A DNA stretch of 64,000 bases from Pectinophora gossypiella (Eukaryota; Arthropoda; Insecta; Lepidoptera; Gelechiidae), in the NCBI RefSeq assembly GCF_024362695.1, contig NC_065413.1, forward strand, positions 15,039,511 through 15,103,510, written 5' to 3'. Each line of letters opens with the position of its first letter. The stretch's first letter is position 1. The notes under the pieces were generated by a model. The model was given only the letters and a program-made list of their open reading frames with translations. It did not search any database and had not been told where the DNA came from. Below are positions 48,601 through 57,659 of this stretch, in pieces. Made by a program: the position numbers and the translations under genes.

Positions 48601-51600
48601 ATTATAAAAATAACATACACGAGAAATACAAAGCTTTTCAGGCTTGAATCACCTGATTGTCTGAAAAAGTAAGATGATTCTCGGCTATTAGCCGTAAAAA
48701 CACATCCACCAGCGGGTTGGTGACTTAAAAACTAACAAAATAGGTTTTAAAAGGTTTCCTTATACCTAGTGAGTACCTAATTGAATTGTATGAACAGCTT
48801 CCAATATACTGCTGTGTACGAATGTATAGCTAAACAAACGCCAAGTTTTAGCCGTATTTTTGTATCAAGCGCTGTATCTACGGTAGTGGTAAATCAATGC
48901 TTACGGACATTTTATTTATAGAGGACACCACCACCATCGTTGACCAGTCCATACACTCAATTATTTGTATTTCTAGTGTATGTTGTTTTTATTGTGTGTT
49001 TTGTTTGATTGTACGTTGTGTGTTACTCCGTGTTTTAAATTATATATTTGTTATTTGTTTTGTATTTGTTACTGTGGTGTCCCTTTATATAAACGTTTCT
49101 TTCTTTCTTTCTTACATTTAGCCTAAAGTAAGACCAAGACGGTGGACCACAGAACAACAGTGACTAAAAGCAAGCAGTTTTAGTGAGTGAACTATAACTG
49201 CTTGTTTCTCTATCTAACTTCTTCCCTCAGCCGCACAAGGAAGATGGCCCAGTGGACCCGTGGACGGTGGAGGGGCGAATGAAGAGCAAAGTGGAGAAGG
49301 AGTTGAAGAGGCTGGAGCCTGACCTGAACTACACCGTCATACGACCAGCCATCGTGTACGGCATTGGGGACAGGAGGAGTCTTAGTAAGTTCAATCAGAC
49401 CTCGTATGACAAATAGACAACCAATCTCTGTAAAAAAGTGTCCGCAGCGGATCTTGTCACAAGCGACGGCGTGTAGCGACACTGTACGGTCACGAGCATT
49501 AATATATCACATTATAATACAAATTGAACTGTAAGTTATTAATTGAATTGTAAGTCTCACTAAATGTCAAATATGTTAGTGCGACAGAGTCCTAAAGTGG
49601 GTACATTATATTGCTCATGACTGTACATACACCCATTCCTCGCCAGCTATGTTTAAGTCCCATGTACTAGGGGGTGAGGTTATTGCTTGTAAAACATATT
49701 TGACATTTAGTGAGACCTACAATTCAATTTGTCAAAAAAGTTAATGTGACATGGTACCAAAGTGTATACACATTAATGCTCGTGACCGTACTATACAACA
49801 AAATGTAAATTTTATTTAATGTCCATCACACAGACAGTAGATAACACTTAAATCCCATAAGATAAGGTGTATTATGTAGATGCGTTGTGCTATCAAAAAG
49901 TGTACAGTGACATCAGAATGTCCACAATCTACTGATATGATGAAACAAAATATTTTTGATAAAAGCAGCCGACCAAAATGCGCTGTTATTTAGAATTGGG
50001 ACTGCATTTGACATAAAAAAGCCGTAAAAGCCCAGTTATAAAAACGTTCGATTCTCACCGTGAGGTCGAAAGTTCGAATCCCCGCTCGGGCCTAAACCAA
50101 TGATTTTCGAATTCATGTTTGGATCATAAATGATCTTGCTCAGCGATGCAAGAATATCTGTTTTCGAATTTATATTTGGATCATAATGTAGTGTTTACAT
50201 ATATATACATAAACACATCTTATTGTAATACACTATATAGGTATAATTAAATATATTAATAAATTTGTAATATATTATAAAATACGTGAATCGATATAAT
50301 CGATTCACATATATGTATATTCTGTCGTCCCGGTCAATGCACTACGCGGTGGCCACAATTAAAAAGTAAACTGTACGGGTATGGACGGTCACGAGCATTA
50401 ATAATAATAATAATAATAATAATTCTTTATTAAAGGCAGAAACAAAACCCATTACAATATAAAATATAGAATATAAAATATAAAAATCCAATTATACAAA
50501 ATAAAATATAAAATAGTTAAAAGTGTAAAACATGAAATTTTAAAATAATAATATGATAAAAATAGATCATAAAAATGCAATAGGTACAATACAATACTAT
50601 TTAAAATTTGTGTCTTGGTGCAAGTGCAGCCAGTGACTAAGAATAGGACTGGTGATATCCTCACATACTCTTTCAAGTATCGCGTTTTTGGTTATTCTCA
50701 GCTTAGACCAGAAGGACGCAACACGCGCTCTGATCACGGCGTAGAAGTCCGGAACAAATTAATATGTATACACTTTGGTACCATGTCACATTTACTTTTT
50801 TGACATATTGAACTGTAAGTCTCACTAAATGTCAAATATGTTAGTGCGACAGAGTCCTAAAATGGGTACATTATATTGCTCATGACTGTACGGGTATGTA
50901 CGGAGGTGGAGTAAAGACGTAGTGTGTGGCAACGAGCCGATATTATAATATATATTTATTTATATAATTATATTGAGGCGAATACATACATACATACATA
51001 AACTGCCTATATACGTCCCACTGCTGGGCACAGGCCTCCCCTCAATCAACCGGAGGGGGTTTGGAGCATACTCCACCACGCTGCTCCACTGCGGGTTGGT
51101 GGAGGTGTTTTTACGGCTAATAGCCGGGACCAACGGCTTAACGTGCCTTCCGAAGCACGGAATCATCTTACTTTTACTTTTTCTTTTTTGAGGCGAATAC
51201 ACTACACATAAAATATTCTCACATGCTCAGCGGTGATGTAAAACATCGTTAAGAAAGGAACCCCACATTTTCGAGAAATGCGTTCGGTAGGTATGTGACC
51301 TAATCTGTGTGGGCTGGCTTTCCCTTCGAGTTGGAAGGTCAGACAGGCAGTCGCTTCTGTAAAATATCAAACCTGACAAATCTTCAGGTTAGGTAAACGG
51401 ACCCTGTGAAAAAACGGGATGACTGCATTAGGTTTTTGACCCAGATATGTGACAAGTTTGTGTATATTATGTTTTTTATTTGAATTGGTTTTTACTGTAG
51501 TGGCTAACGACCTCCGCGGCCATCTTACTTTCGGACAATCAGCCTGTAATTTCCTAACCAAATTAGGGATCACAAAGTAATTTTTGTGATGTTTCCCCAC

Positions 51601-54600
51601 TGGGATTCGAACCCGGGACCTCGGGATCGTGAGCCGTTTATTTTATTCTATGGTAAAAGCATTATACCAATGTCACTTCCAGCTCCACGGCTCCTCTATG
51701 GTGGCATATACAAGCACCTAGGGGAGACAATGAAGCTGCTGTGGACAGCCGACCTGAAGATGAACACAGTCCATGTGAGGGACGTGTGCCGCGCTATATG
51801 GACCCTGGGCAACCGGCCTGAGGCCAGACACCAAACTTACAACGTCGTGGACGAAGCCAACAGCACTCAAGGGAGCCTCGCTGAGCTGGTCTCCGAGATA
51901 TTTGGCATCAATCATGACTACTACGGTACTGCAATCTCTACTTTGGCCAAGGTGAGTTTGGGTTTATTTCTTGTTGTCAGGGCTTCTTAAAAATTCATCT
52001 CATTACCCTTGCATTATCCTTTTTTGCACAGGGTCCGCTTACCAAGCCTGAAGATTTGACAGGTCCGGTTTTTCACAGAAGCGACTGACCTTCCAACCCG
52101 CGAAGGGTATACCAGCCCAATACAGATTAGGTCGCATACCTCCGAAAATGCGTTTCTCGGGAATGTGGGTTTCCTCACGATGTTTTCCTTCACCGCTGAA
52201 CACGTGATGATCATTTATGATCCAAACATGAATTCGATAAAAATTCGACCATCATTGGTTTAGGCCTGTGCTGGATTGGAAGCTGCGATCTCAAAGTGAG
52301 AGGCACTTCTACCAACAGAGTTGATATCAAGTGGAATTTTCCGTCGCAAAAGTAGAGAATTGAAAATAATTTAAAAAAGCGTAAAAATAGTCTCATTCAT
52401 CCGTCTTAGTATTCGTTACGATGTCACTGACACCTTTTATACTACATAAACATAACATAACTAGCCTATATACGTCCCACTGCTGGGCACAGGCCTCCCC
52501 TCAATCAACCGGAGGGGGTATGGAGCATACTCCACCACGCTACTCCAATGCGTGCGTTAACAGCTTCCGTGGTCCAGTGGTTAGAGCGTTAGGCTCACGA
52601 TCTGGAGGTCCGGGTTCGATTCCCGATGGGGACATACATAAAAACATAAAATCACGCCAGTAATCCCTAATGGGGTGGGCAGAGCCACAAGTAATCAAAG
52701 ACAACTTGCAGCCACTGTTACATTCCCGATGGGGACATTGTCGAAATCACTTTGTGAGACTGTCCTTTGTTTGGTAAGGACTTTTCAGGCTTGAATCACC
52801 TGATTGTCCGAAAAAGTAAGATGATTCCGTGCTTCGGGGGGCACGCTAAGCCGTTGGTCCCAGCTATTAGCCGTAAAAACACCTCCACCTTGTATACTAT
52901 TGATGTTTTTTTTTAGAATTCCATTTGCTTCGATCCTGACACACTTCTCGTGCTTCCTCCACATTCATCAATCGCTTCATACACGCACGCCGGTTCAGAG
53001 TAGATCGTATTAAACCTTTTCTAAGGACATCTCCAGGTCTCTGTTTACCCCGGTGGGAAATAGGCGTGAGTTTATGTATGCATGTATGTGTTTCTTTTTA
53101 CATATTCAGAACGACATAGCGTCAGTGGCGGAGGAGGCTAACGACAAGCACCTGACGGCGTGGGCGGCCATCTGTCGCGCGTACAGCGTGCAGCACACGC
53201 CACTGGAGCCCAGCGCCGGCGCCGAGCTGCTGCTCAACAAGCACCTCTGCCTGGACGGCAGCCGCGTGCGGGACCTCGTGCCGCTGGACGTGCCCAAACC
53301 CACCAAGGATAACTTGCTTCAGGTACACCATCACAATAAATAAATCCCGACACCAAGAGGGCCAATCTCGTACGTCTAACCAAACACATATCCACACGCA
53401 CACATACATATGTAATAAAAAAAATAATAATAATAAAGTTTATTTAGGTAAAATCTACGACACACATATACATTTCCAACATTAAAATATACACACATTA
53501 CATTAATATTTAGTTGGAAAACATAAAGGTATATGGGTGCCGCAGTTCACCAAAAAACGGTCATGAGCAATATAATGTACCCACTTTAGGACTCTGTCGC
53601 ACTAACATATTTGACATTTAGTGAGACTTACAGTTCAATTTGTCAAAAAAGTTAATGCTCGTAACCGTACACGGCATCTGTGTTGTCTTAAAACTAATAT
53701 AATTAATAACAATAGAAATAAATAATAAATAAATAAATATTTTTATTTTACACAATACATGTACTACTTTTACTATTATGCGCACAATCTTTGCTTGGGA
53801 TTTGAATGACGAGAAGGGGGCGGCAGAATAACAGCGCTTGCTCCATACTGTATGAAGCAAGCACATCGCTGAGTCGTACCCCTTTTTCCTGACTGCACAC
53901 AACTTTTGTATGTATCTTTGTTTGTAATTTTTATTTTTATTGTAAGATCTTACTGTTTTTTTTCTTCTTCTTTGTTTTTTGCTTGATTTTTGTGTGTGCA
54001 GTTTTGCAAAATAAACATTTCTCTCTCTCTCTCTCTCTAAATAAAAAGAAATACTGTTGAAATAAAACACATCAGTGTTTAAAAATAGTAAGTAAAACAA
54101 TTTGTAAAACAAGATGAAGCGATGGCACGCCCGGACAAACCCAAGACGGTTTATTGGTATGTCTGCATTATTCCATGTATATGTACATTTGTGGTTAAAT
54201 AAAAAAAAATAACTTACCGACTTACCAATAAAACTTACCGCCACCATATGATCATTTCGACAAGCGTCATTGTTTTTTATGTTTTAAATGTCATTTTGTC
54301 TAGGCTTTAAGTCTGTTTTTGTATTGTTATCGTGTGTGGCGACCTTTTATCCATACTAATATTATAAATGGTAAAGTGTGTCTGTCTGTTTGTCCGTCAT
54401 TCACGGCGAAACGGAGCGACGAATTGACGTGATTTTTAAGTGGAGACAGTTGGAGGGATGAAGAGTGACATAGGTTATATTTTGTCTCTTTCTAACACCC
54501 CACTTCCCCAACATGATGGGCGGAAGCTTGTATGGAGCATTCCGCAATTTTCAAAATAGAAAACTAAAAATTGGTATGCGGACTATTTGTGACTAACATA

Positions 54601-55138
54601 AAAAACTTCCATCATTTTTTTGTGGAAATCTACCCCCATCCTCTTCAAAGGGGTGAAACTTTCTATGGGAATTTTCGCAGTTATCAAGGTAGGTGTTTAA
54701 ATGTGTGTGGATTGATTATTTCACCACTCGTAGACTGTATTGTTTTGCCACTTCGCATATAATTCAGTAATAGTAGATAATTAAAAAGGTTATAAACACG
54801 TCCGATAATAAGAGAAGATCGATGAATACAAAATTAATATAAAAATAGTAAAGAATTAATATTTTTATAACCTTTTTTTAAAAGGTATTTTTATGTTGCA
54901 ATTGTCAACAGTAGGACGCTAAATTTTGGTAGGAAAGGGGGACCGTATTACCACGAATTTAACCTTTTAATTTTATAATTGTAATTTTTAATCTTTTTCA
55001 TTTTATTTGTCTTATTTATTTTTTGTTTCTTTTTTCAAAAAATCCTATAATACAGGCCACTAATGACTTTTCCCATCTTTACAGGTGTTGGAAGACTACG
55101 CTTCGATGAATCTCTTCCCAAAAGAACTCCTGCTATGA
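42605..55138 (+). CDS. Extended short-chain dehydrogenase/reductase, gene 3 (7 exons)
   Basis: Joining 42605-42656, 42843-43016, 47350-47552, 49231-49384, 51683-51951, 53110-53322 and 55085-55138 gives 1119 nt, 372 residues, no internal stop. The N-terminus is an NAD(P)-binding Rossmann fold: GGCGFIG at 17-23 (GxxGxxG) and VVDK with Asp43 at the end of strand 2, which favours NAD. NCAGETRGGQ (94-103) is the strand 4 region and VEISSGHMYS (131-140) the strand 5/active-site Ser region. IRPAIVYGIGD (180-190) and NTVHVRDVCRAIWTLG are typical of the epimerase/3-beta-HSD group. The usual YxxxK is absent: the equivalent stretch is R159-MKS-K163. The closest relatives I recognise are NAD-dependent epimerase/dehydratase-like proteins shared by insects and fungi; substrate unknown. 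It starts 425 bp after gene 2 stops, in the same direction. No signal peptide or membrane segment is evident. Confidence 0.92.
42843..43016 (+). CDS. Gene 3 coding exon 2
   Basis: 174 nt, residues 18-75: GCGFIGRNLVEYLVTND and RVVDKTPPQLAFLNP. Acceptor GCTTCAG, donor GTAAGT, phase 1. Confidence 0.94.
43318..43366 (+). repeat. Displaced copy of the gene 2 exon 9 splice-acceptor region
   Basis: TTATACTTACTAATTAATAT and onward to CAGAGGAATTGCAACCT matches 41486-41537, the end of gene 2 intron 8 plus the first about 14 nt of exon 9 (CAGAGGAATGGCGACCT), except for a 3-base gap and a few changes. It sits in gene 3 intron 2 and does not continue as an exon. Confidence 0.75.
43700..43965 (+). mobile_element. 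SINE-4 copy, diverged
   Basis: AGAGGCAAGCAGTTGACTTT, GGTTGCAGGTTCGAATC, TGGTGAAGGAAAGCATTG, GGGCTGGATTTCCCTTCG, ending GGGAGATGTTGATGATGA. 43966-44280 shows nothing clear. Confidence 0.65.
44283..44425. mobile_element. MITE-H copy, reverse orientation
   Basis: ACGGTCACAAGTACTAAATA ... GTGGGTACATAATATTGCTC, ATGACTGTA end intact. Confidence 0.75.
44935..45215 (-). mobile_element. SINE-2 copy
   Basis: (ATC)n end at the low side, CATCAATCCGCACT-type tail, module, 5S-like GAAGTTAAGCAAC and head GAGCTCGGTGGCGCAGCGG at 45190-45212. The box C-like segment is damaged (AGGATGGGGACT). Confidence 0.8.
45435..45600. mobile_element. Palindromic MITE, single copy in window
   Basis: AAAGGGCTTTAGCGTGTGGG, CAACCGAAGAGCGTGGTGCG at the left; CGCCGAGTCGGTTGCCCGCA, CTTTACCGCTTT at the right. 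GC-rich for this window. Confidence 0.45.
45640..45910. other. Unassigned repeat piece shared with 16990-17130
   Basis: 45805-45905 (ATCTCCTGTTGGGATGTAGC, GCGATCTTTTGCAGACTCTG, TGCTCCCATGATATGCCGAG) matches the interior of the element at 16706-17158 in the same orientation. The preceding GC-rich 130 bp is not recognised. Confidence 0.4.
46062..46420 (+). pseudogene. LINE ORF2 C-terminus with 3' tail, relic
   Basis: The frame to the TAA at 46295-46297 reads VPHRLRRSAKTGHVMAPGVY, NKLPD, then FKLKLKKWLIEQAFYSFDDL. This fits the end of CR1/Jockey-type ORF2 proteins (YNKLP ... FK-x-KLKKWL ... FYS-x-DD). Bases to about 46420 form the 3' tail with AATAAA and (TGACTA)n. 5' truncated. In gene 3 intron 2. 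Confidence 0.7.
46425..46510 (-). mobile_element. SINE-4 head fragment
   Basis: Minus strand: AGCCGTGGTAGCTTCGTTGG ... GGTCGCAGGTTCGAATCC, a tRNA-like head followed by the start of the SINE-4 body (AACCAATGATTGTCGAATTT). Confidence 0.65.
46815..46985 (+). mobile_element. SINE-3 head portion
   Basis: CCTCCGTGGTCTAGTGGTTA, GGTCGACGTTCGATTCCC, then TTGTCGAAATCACTTTGTGA and GACTGTCCTTTGTTTGG. Confidence 0.75.
47020..47313 (-). mobile_element. SINE-1 copy upstream of gene 3 exon 3
   Basis: GGTGGGATTACCAACCTCAT to CACTGGACCATGGAGGCCG. It ends 36 bp before exon 3. Confidence 0.8.
47350..47552 (+). CDS. Gene 3 coding exon 3
   Basis: 203 nt, residues 76-143: WGLVVNCAGETRGGQ and ARLVEISSGHMYSTDK. 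Acceptor TGTTATAG, donor GTGAGT, phase 0. The exon is much more GC-rich than its introns. Confidence 0.94.
48480..49110. repeat. Two LINE 3' tails in opposite orientation
   Basis: 48482-48625 begins (AAAG)n, GGGACACCACAGTAACAAAT and ACGCGGAGTAACACATAAC. 48960-49110 is its inverse: GTGTGTTACTCCGTGTTTTA, TTTGTTACTGTGGTGTCCCT, (CTTT)n. Both are near-identical tails of the element that also broke the SINE at 5283-5370. A SINE-3 scrap lies at 48470-48710. Confidence 0.7.
49231..49384 (+). CDS. Gene 3 coding exon 4
   Basis: 154 nt, residues 144-194: PWTVEGRMKSKVEKELK (place of the missing YxxxK) and NYTVIRPAIVYGIGD. Acceptor CCCTCAG, donor GTAAGT, phase 1. Confidence 0.94.
49485..49630. mobile_element. 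MITE-H copy, reverse
   Basis: ACGGTCACGAGCATTAATAT ... ATTGCTCATGACTGTA. Begins about 100 bp after gene 3 exon 4. Confidence 0.8.
49690..49795. mobile_element. MITE-H copy, forward, 5' truncated
   Basis: ACATATTTGACATTTAGTGA ... TAATGCTCGTGACCGTA. Between it and the previous copy is a SINE scrap (CCTCGCCAGCTATGTTTAAG). Confidence 0.75.
50025..50130 (+). mobile_element. SINE-4 head, diverged
   Basis: GCCGTAAAAGCCCAGTTATA ... GAAAGTTCGAATCCCCG then TCATGTTTGGATCATAAATG. Confidence 0.55.
50220..50970. mobile_element. Composite element around MITE-H, reverse copy of 24001-24360, with an insertion
   Basis: 50225-50385 (GAATCGATATAATCGATTCA, CTACGCGGTGGCCACAATTA) and 50885-50970 (GGTGGAGTAAAGACGTAGTG, GCAACGAGCCGATATT) are the flanks. 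MITE-H is split: its first about 17 bp at 50388-50404 and the rest at 50755-50890. The 350 bp between is an A-rich element beginning (AAT)n, TTCTTTATTAAAGGC and ending near GGCGTAGAAGTCCGGAAC, apparently a LINE 3' end in reverse. Confidence 0.6.
50985..51190 (-). mobile_element. SINE-3 tail and module
   Basis: CTGCCTATATACGTCCCACT, GGCCTCCCCTCAATCAACCG, shared module TGCCTTCCGAAGCACGG; head missing. Confidence 0.75.
51195..51425 (+). mobile_element. SINE-4 body and tail
   Basis: GATGTAAAACATCGTTAAG, GAGAAATGCGTTCGGTAGGT, GGGCTGGCTTTCCCTTCGAG, to GTGAAAAAACGGGATGACTG. Confidence 0.7.
51510..51640 (-). mobile_element. SINE-1 head portion
   Basis: ATCTTACTTTCGGACAATCA through CCCCACTGGGATTCGAACCC; ends 40 bp before gene 3 exon 5. 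Confidence 0.7.
51683..51951 (+). CDS. Gene 3 coding exon 5
   Basis: 269 nt, residues 195-284: substrate-side half, NTVHVRDVCRAIW and QTYNVVDEANSTQGSL. Acceptor ACTTCCAG, donor GTGAGT, phase 0. Confidence 0.94.
52000..52310 (-). mobile_element. SINE-4 copy, near full-length
   Basis: CATTACCCTTGCATTATCCT, GACAGGTCCGGTTTTTCACA, TTTCTCGGGAATGTGGGTTT, TGATCCAAACATGAATTCG and a damaged tRNA-like head near 52260-52310. Confidence 0.75.
52315..52440. mobile_element. MITE-G, partial
   Basis: GTTGATATCAAGTGGAATTT ... TTCGTTACGATGTCACTGAC. Confidence 0.6.
52445..52905. mobile_element. Mosaic of SINE-3 parts
   Basis: 52445-52558 is a SINE-3 tail (minus orientation). 52560-52638 is a SINE-3 tRNA-like head (plus). 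52638-52720 is the repeat seen at 18905. 52724-52900 is a SINE-3 body with the module. The head and body are separated by the 18905-type repeat, which looks inserted, with TTCCCGATGGGGACAT present on both sides. Confidence 0.65.
52915..53095. repeat. Repeat Y as a fold-back
   Basis: TTCCATTTGCTTCGATCCTG to TTTTCTAAGGACAT is one orientation; TTTACCCCGGTGGGAAATAG, GCGTGAGTTTATGTATG is the other. It ends just before gene 3 exon 6. Confidence 0.6.
53110..53322 (+). CDS. Gene 3 coding exon 6
   Basis: 213 nt, residues 285-355; strongly GC-rich. Encodes HLTAWAAICRAYSVQHTPLE and RVRDLVPLDVPKPTKDNLLQ. Acceptor ATATTCAG, donor GTACAC, phase 0. Confidence 0.93.
53410..54060. repeat. LINE tails and MITE-H in gene 3 intron 6
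   Basis: 53415-53550: reverse LINE-type tail starting with (AAT)n and AAAGTTTATTTAGG. 53562-53672: MITE-H with internal deletion. 53770-54040: a sequence ending AATAAACATTTCTCTC and a CT run, another LINE-type 3' end. The 209-residue minus-strand frame across this is low-complexity and not a gene. Confidence 0.5.
54340..55080. other. Repeat scrap and unassigned intron
   Basis: 54350-54500 (CATACTAATATTATAAATGG, GTGTCTGTCTGTTTGTCC) is a common interspersed fragment. 54500-55080 is AT-rich intron without features. Confidence 0.35.
55085..55138 (+). CDS. Gene 3 coding exon 7 with stop
   Basis: 54 nt, residues 356-372, VLEDYASMNLFPKELLL, then TGA at 55136-55138. Acceptor TTTACAG. 3' region runs into MITE-I after about 100 bp. 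Confidence 0.9.
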   Translation: MLEDYASMNLFPKELLL

Positions 55139-55236
55139 CCACAGACAACGTAAACACCACTTACACAACCCCAAAACCAAGTCAATTTGTGTAAACCCAC
55201 GCTTATGATACGATTACTTTGCTTGTGTATAGTTAT

Positions 55237-55694
55237 GTATGGTCTAAGAAGACCAGGTATGCTCAAAAGAGACAGCTAACATTTCAAGGTTAGCCCAGCT
55301 GACGTCATCCCACCCTGCGTTGCCATTTCGGTAAAAATAAATTACCCACGACCAATGTTTTTAATTTACTTTGTAAGGAAATTTTGAACTTTTAGCAAAA
55401 GATTTACCTACAGTTTTAATATTTTTTATATTTTGACAAGTAATAGTAATTAAATACATAAGTAATTCAATTAATTAGTAATTCAATTTTCAATAATAAA
55501 TTAAAGCACATAATAACGGGTTCTTACCGCGTTTAAATGGGGATATGGAGACTTCAATAATAAAATTTACGTCCTTCGAATGTTGGAGATACCAATATTA
55601 CCAATTTAATGGTAACACTTAGGTTCGTCATCAAAGGGCTAGCAATGGCGGCTTGTCATAGGATTGAGCATACGTGATTTTCTTGTGCCATGGT
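55237..55694. mobile_element. MITE-I, clean copy just after gene 3
   Basis: Ends ATGGTCTAAGAAGACCAGGT and GATTTTCTTGTGCCATGGTA are inverted. Contains TGACGTCA at 55300-55307, an AATAAA at 55336-55341 and another at 55495-55500, and a short MITE-S scrap (55504-55555). Confidence 0.75.
55336..55341 (+). promoter_or_regulatory. Candidate polyadenylation signal of gene 3, inside MITE-I
   Basis: First AATAAA after the stop codon, about 200 nt downstream. No AATAAA lies in the 98 bp between the stop and the MITE. Confidence 0.4.
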
Positions 55695-56950
55695 ATTATG
55701 AATGGATTTTTAACTCTAAGTGTAACCCGATTTTTAAAATATAAACAGTGTACGTCCCTCTGCTCGGCACATGCCTCCCCTCGTCCATTAAACAGAGTAT
55801 CTTCGTTTTATAGTAAAAAACACGGGAGCGACTCTTTGAAAGATCACATTTTTGTGTAATTACACCCTACTACTCTTCAACAAAAACTCTATTTATTTAA
55901 ATTAATATCAATACTTAACCTGTATTGGGCTGGTTTTCCCTTCTGGTTGGAAGGCCAGACAGGCAGTCGCTTTTGTAAAAAACTATACCTGTCAAATCTT
56001 CAGGTAAGGTTAGCGGACCCTGAGAAAAATGTTGATTTCAATTATTGTCAATTTGGGTAAAGTTTAAACCACGAATTTTTACTAAGCGTAACCATTGCGA
56101 GGTTTTGTTAACAAAAATCACATTCGAAAGATTTTTTAAAAAAGGCGATGGTATGGAGTATGGAGCATACTCCACCACGCTATCATAAAATAAAGAATAA
56201 TACTACGCATGGAACGGTAACTCTCCCCTCGCACCAATTCGTATCGGGCGCCTGATTAGATTCACCTCACCCGCGGTCTTACTTTAGTCTAGTTGACCGT
56301 AAACCGCTAAGGAGTAAAAGAGCGCGCGGAATATGTCTCCCTCGCACTTATGCGGAAGGCGGCACACGGTGACAATGGGATTTTTGTTTGTAACATTACT
56401 CTAATACGGGTCAACTTAGTTGTTTTTCGAAATTGACTCCACCGATGAACCTGGGGCATCTTCAGTGGCCAAGGTGTCTAGCCATTGCATTGCTCTGCAG
56501 AGGTCGTATAAAGAATAATGAATGGTCGAAATTATGTCGTAATTCTAGATTTTGAATTTCCAACTGTAATCCAATTTCGTACGTATATTTTTAATTCTAC
56601 CGCATTTCTGTGATAGATGTAATCAGTGAGAACTTACTTTATAACTTACTCTCGGAAAAAAATCTTGGCAAAAAGTATTTTTGTAAAAAAATCAATGGAC
56701 AATAAGATAAACGAAATTGAGATTTAGAACAAAATGATACTTACCACTAGTTTGTAAGGGAATTAAGACTGGTAATACCAAAAAGCAATACTAAGGATTT
56801 TGCTTTTTACTAAATTTTTCTAACTTCGAAATTTGTAAATCAATCTTTTCGGGTAAATTAACAGTAACATAAACAGCCTATATACGTCACAGACTTCCCC
56901 TCAACCACACAAGTCCACTGCAGGTTAGTGGAAACCTTATCAAATATAAA
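55695..56950. other. Intergenic, repeat scraps only
   Basis: 55915-56035 is a SINE-4 tail (GGGCTGGTTTTCCCTTCTGG). 55745-55800 and 56160-56185 are SINE-3 tail scraps. The remainder shows no frame or clear family. Confidence 0.4.
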
Positions 56951-56954
56951 CTTG

Positions 56955-57334
56955 CAATGGTGCTAATTCCTGTAAACACCCATCTAATTTTAAGTTATAC
57001 CTGTCATTTTCTTATCCGCCGAAAAGGAAAGGGATGGGTAATCGACAAGCATACAATTTATGGAACACACTTCAATTTTAAGCACAAATCTAAAACAACC
57101 GTCTAAACATTTTACATTGGCCAATAACCCGACAATTATGTTGACAGCACACGTCAAACGGTTTGCATACCAGCGAAATACCTTTTTGATTCGCCGGGGT
57201 TATTCATTCACTTACTCATTCTTCCTAAAATTAATAGCTGTGAATCATCCGTCCCTCTCCTTTTCGGCGGTTAAGAAAATGACAGGTATAACTTAAAGTT
57301 AAATTAGGAGGTGCCTGCAGGAATCGGGGCCAAT
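56955..57334. mobile_element. MITE-A, full-length
   Basis: TGGTGCTAATTCCTGTAAAC at the left, GTGCCTGCAGGAATCGGGGC at the right, with both TTATCCGCCGAAAAGG arms. Confidence 0.8.
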
Positions 57335-57434
57335 ATTACCATAAAGTGACACGTAGAATGCGAACACAACGCATACGAAATAACCCGAAAGTGCAGGCTA
57401 AAGTTACGCGACAATTTGAGCGGAATCTATACAG

Positions 57435-57487
57435 GAATAGTGAACGCAAGTTTTATAGAATTCCTATAAAACTTGCGTTCACTATTC
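57435..57487. repeat. Perfect 24 bp inverted repeat with a 5-base loop
   Basis: Arm 57435-57458 (GAATAGTGAACGCAAGTTTT then ATAG) and its exact complement 57464-57487, loop AATTC. It lies in otherwise unassigned DNA (57340-57655) that carries an 87-residue Arg-rich open frame on the + strand without a recognised domain. Confidence 0.85.
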
Positions 57488-57659
57488 ATAGAACTCGGAT
57501 GCCGCATTTCCGCGCTCAAGTATACAAGCAACCTAATAATTACACTAACCTGTATTCTAAGATGTTAACTCAAACCTTCCTTGACTGTCCTCAGTTGAAG
57601 CGACCTTAAAGAGCTTCAATTCAACTCAAAATCGGTAGTCTTACACGGCGCCTCAATCT

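Noticed and set aside
53618..54247. 209-residue minus-strand open frame, the longest single frame in the window
   Set aside because: Low-complexity Lys/Phe/Tyr-rich translation of AT-rich LINE tails and a MITE-H; lies in gene 3 intron 6; no domain.
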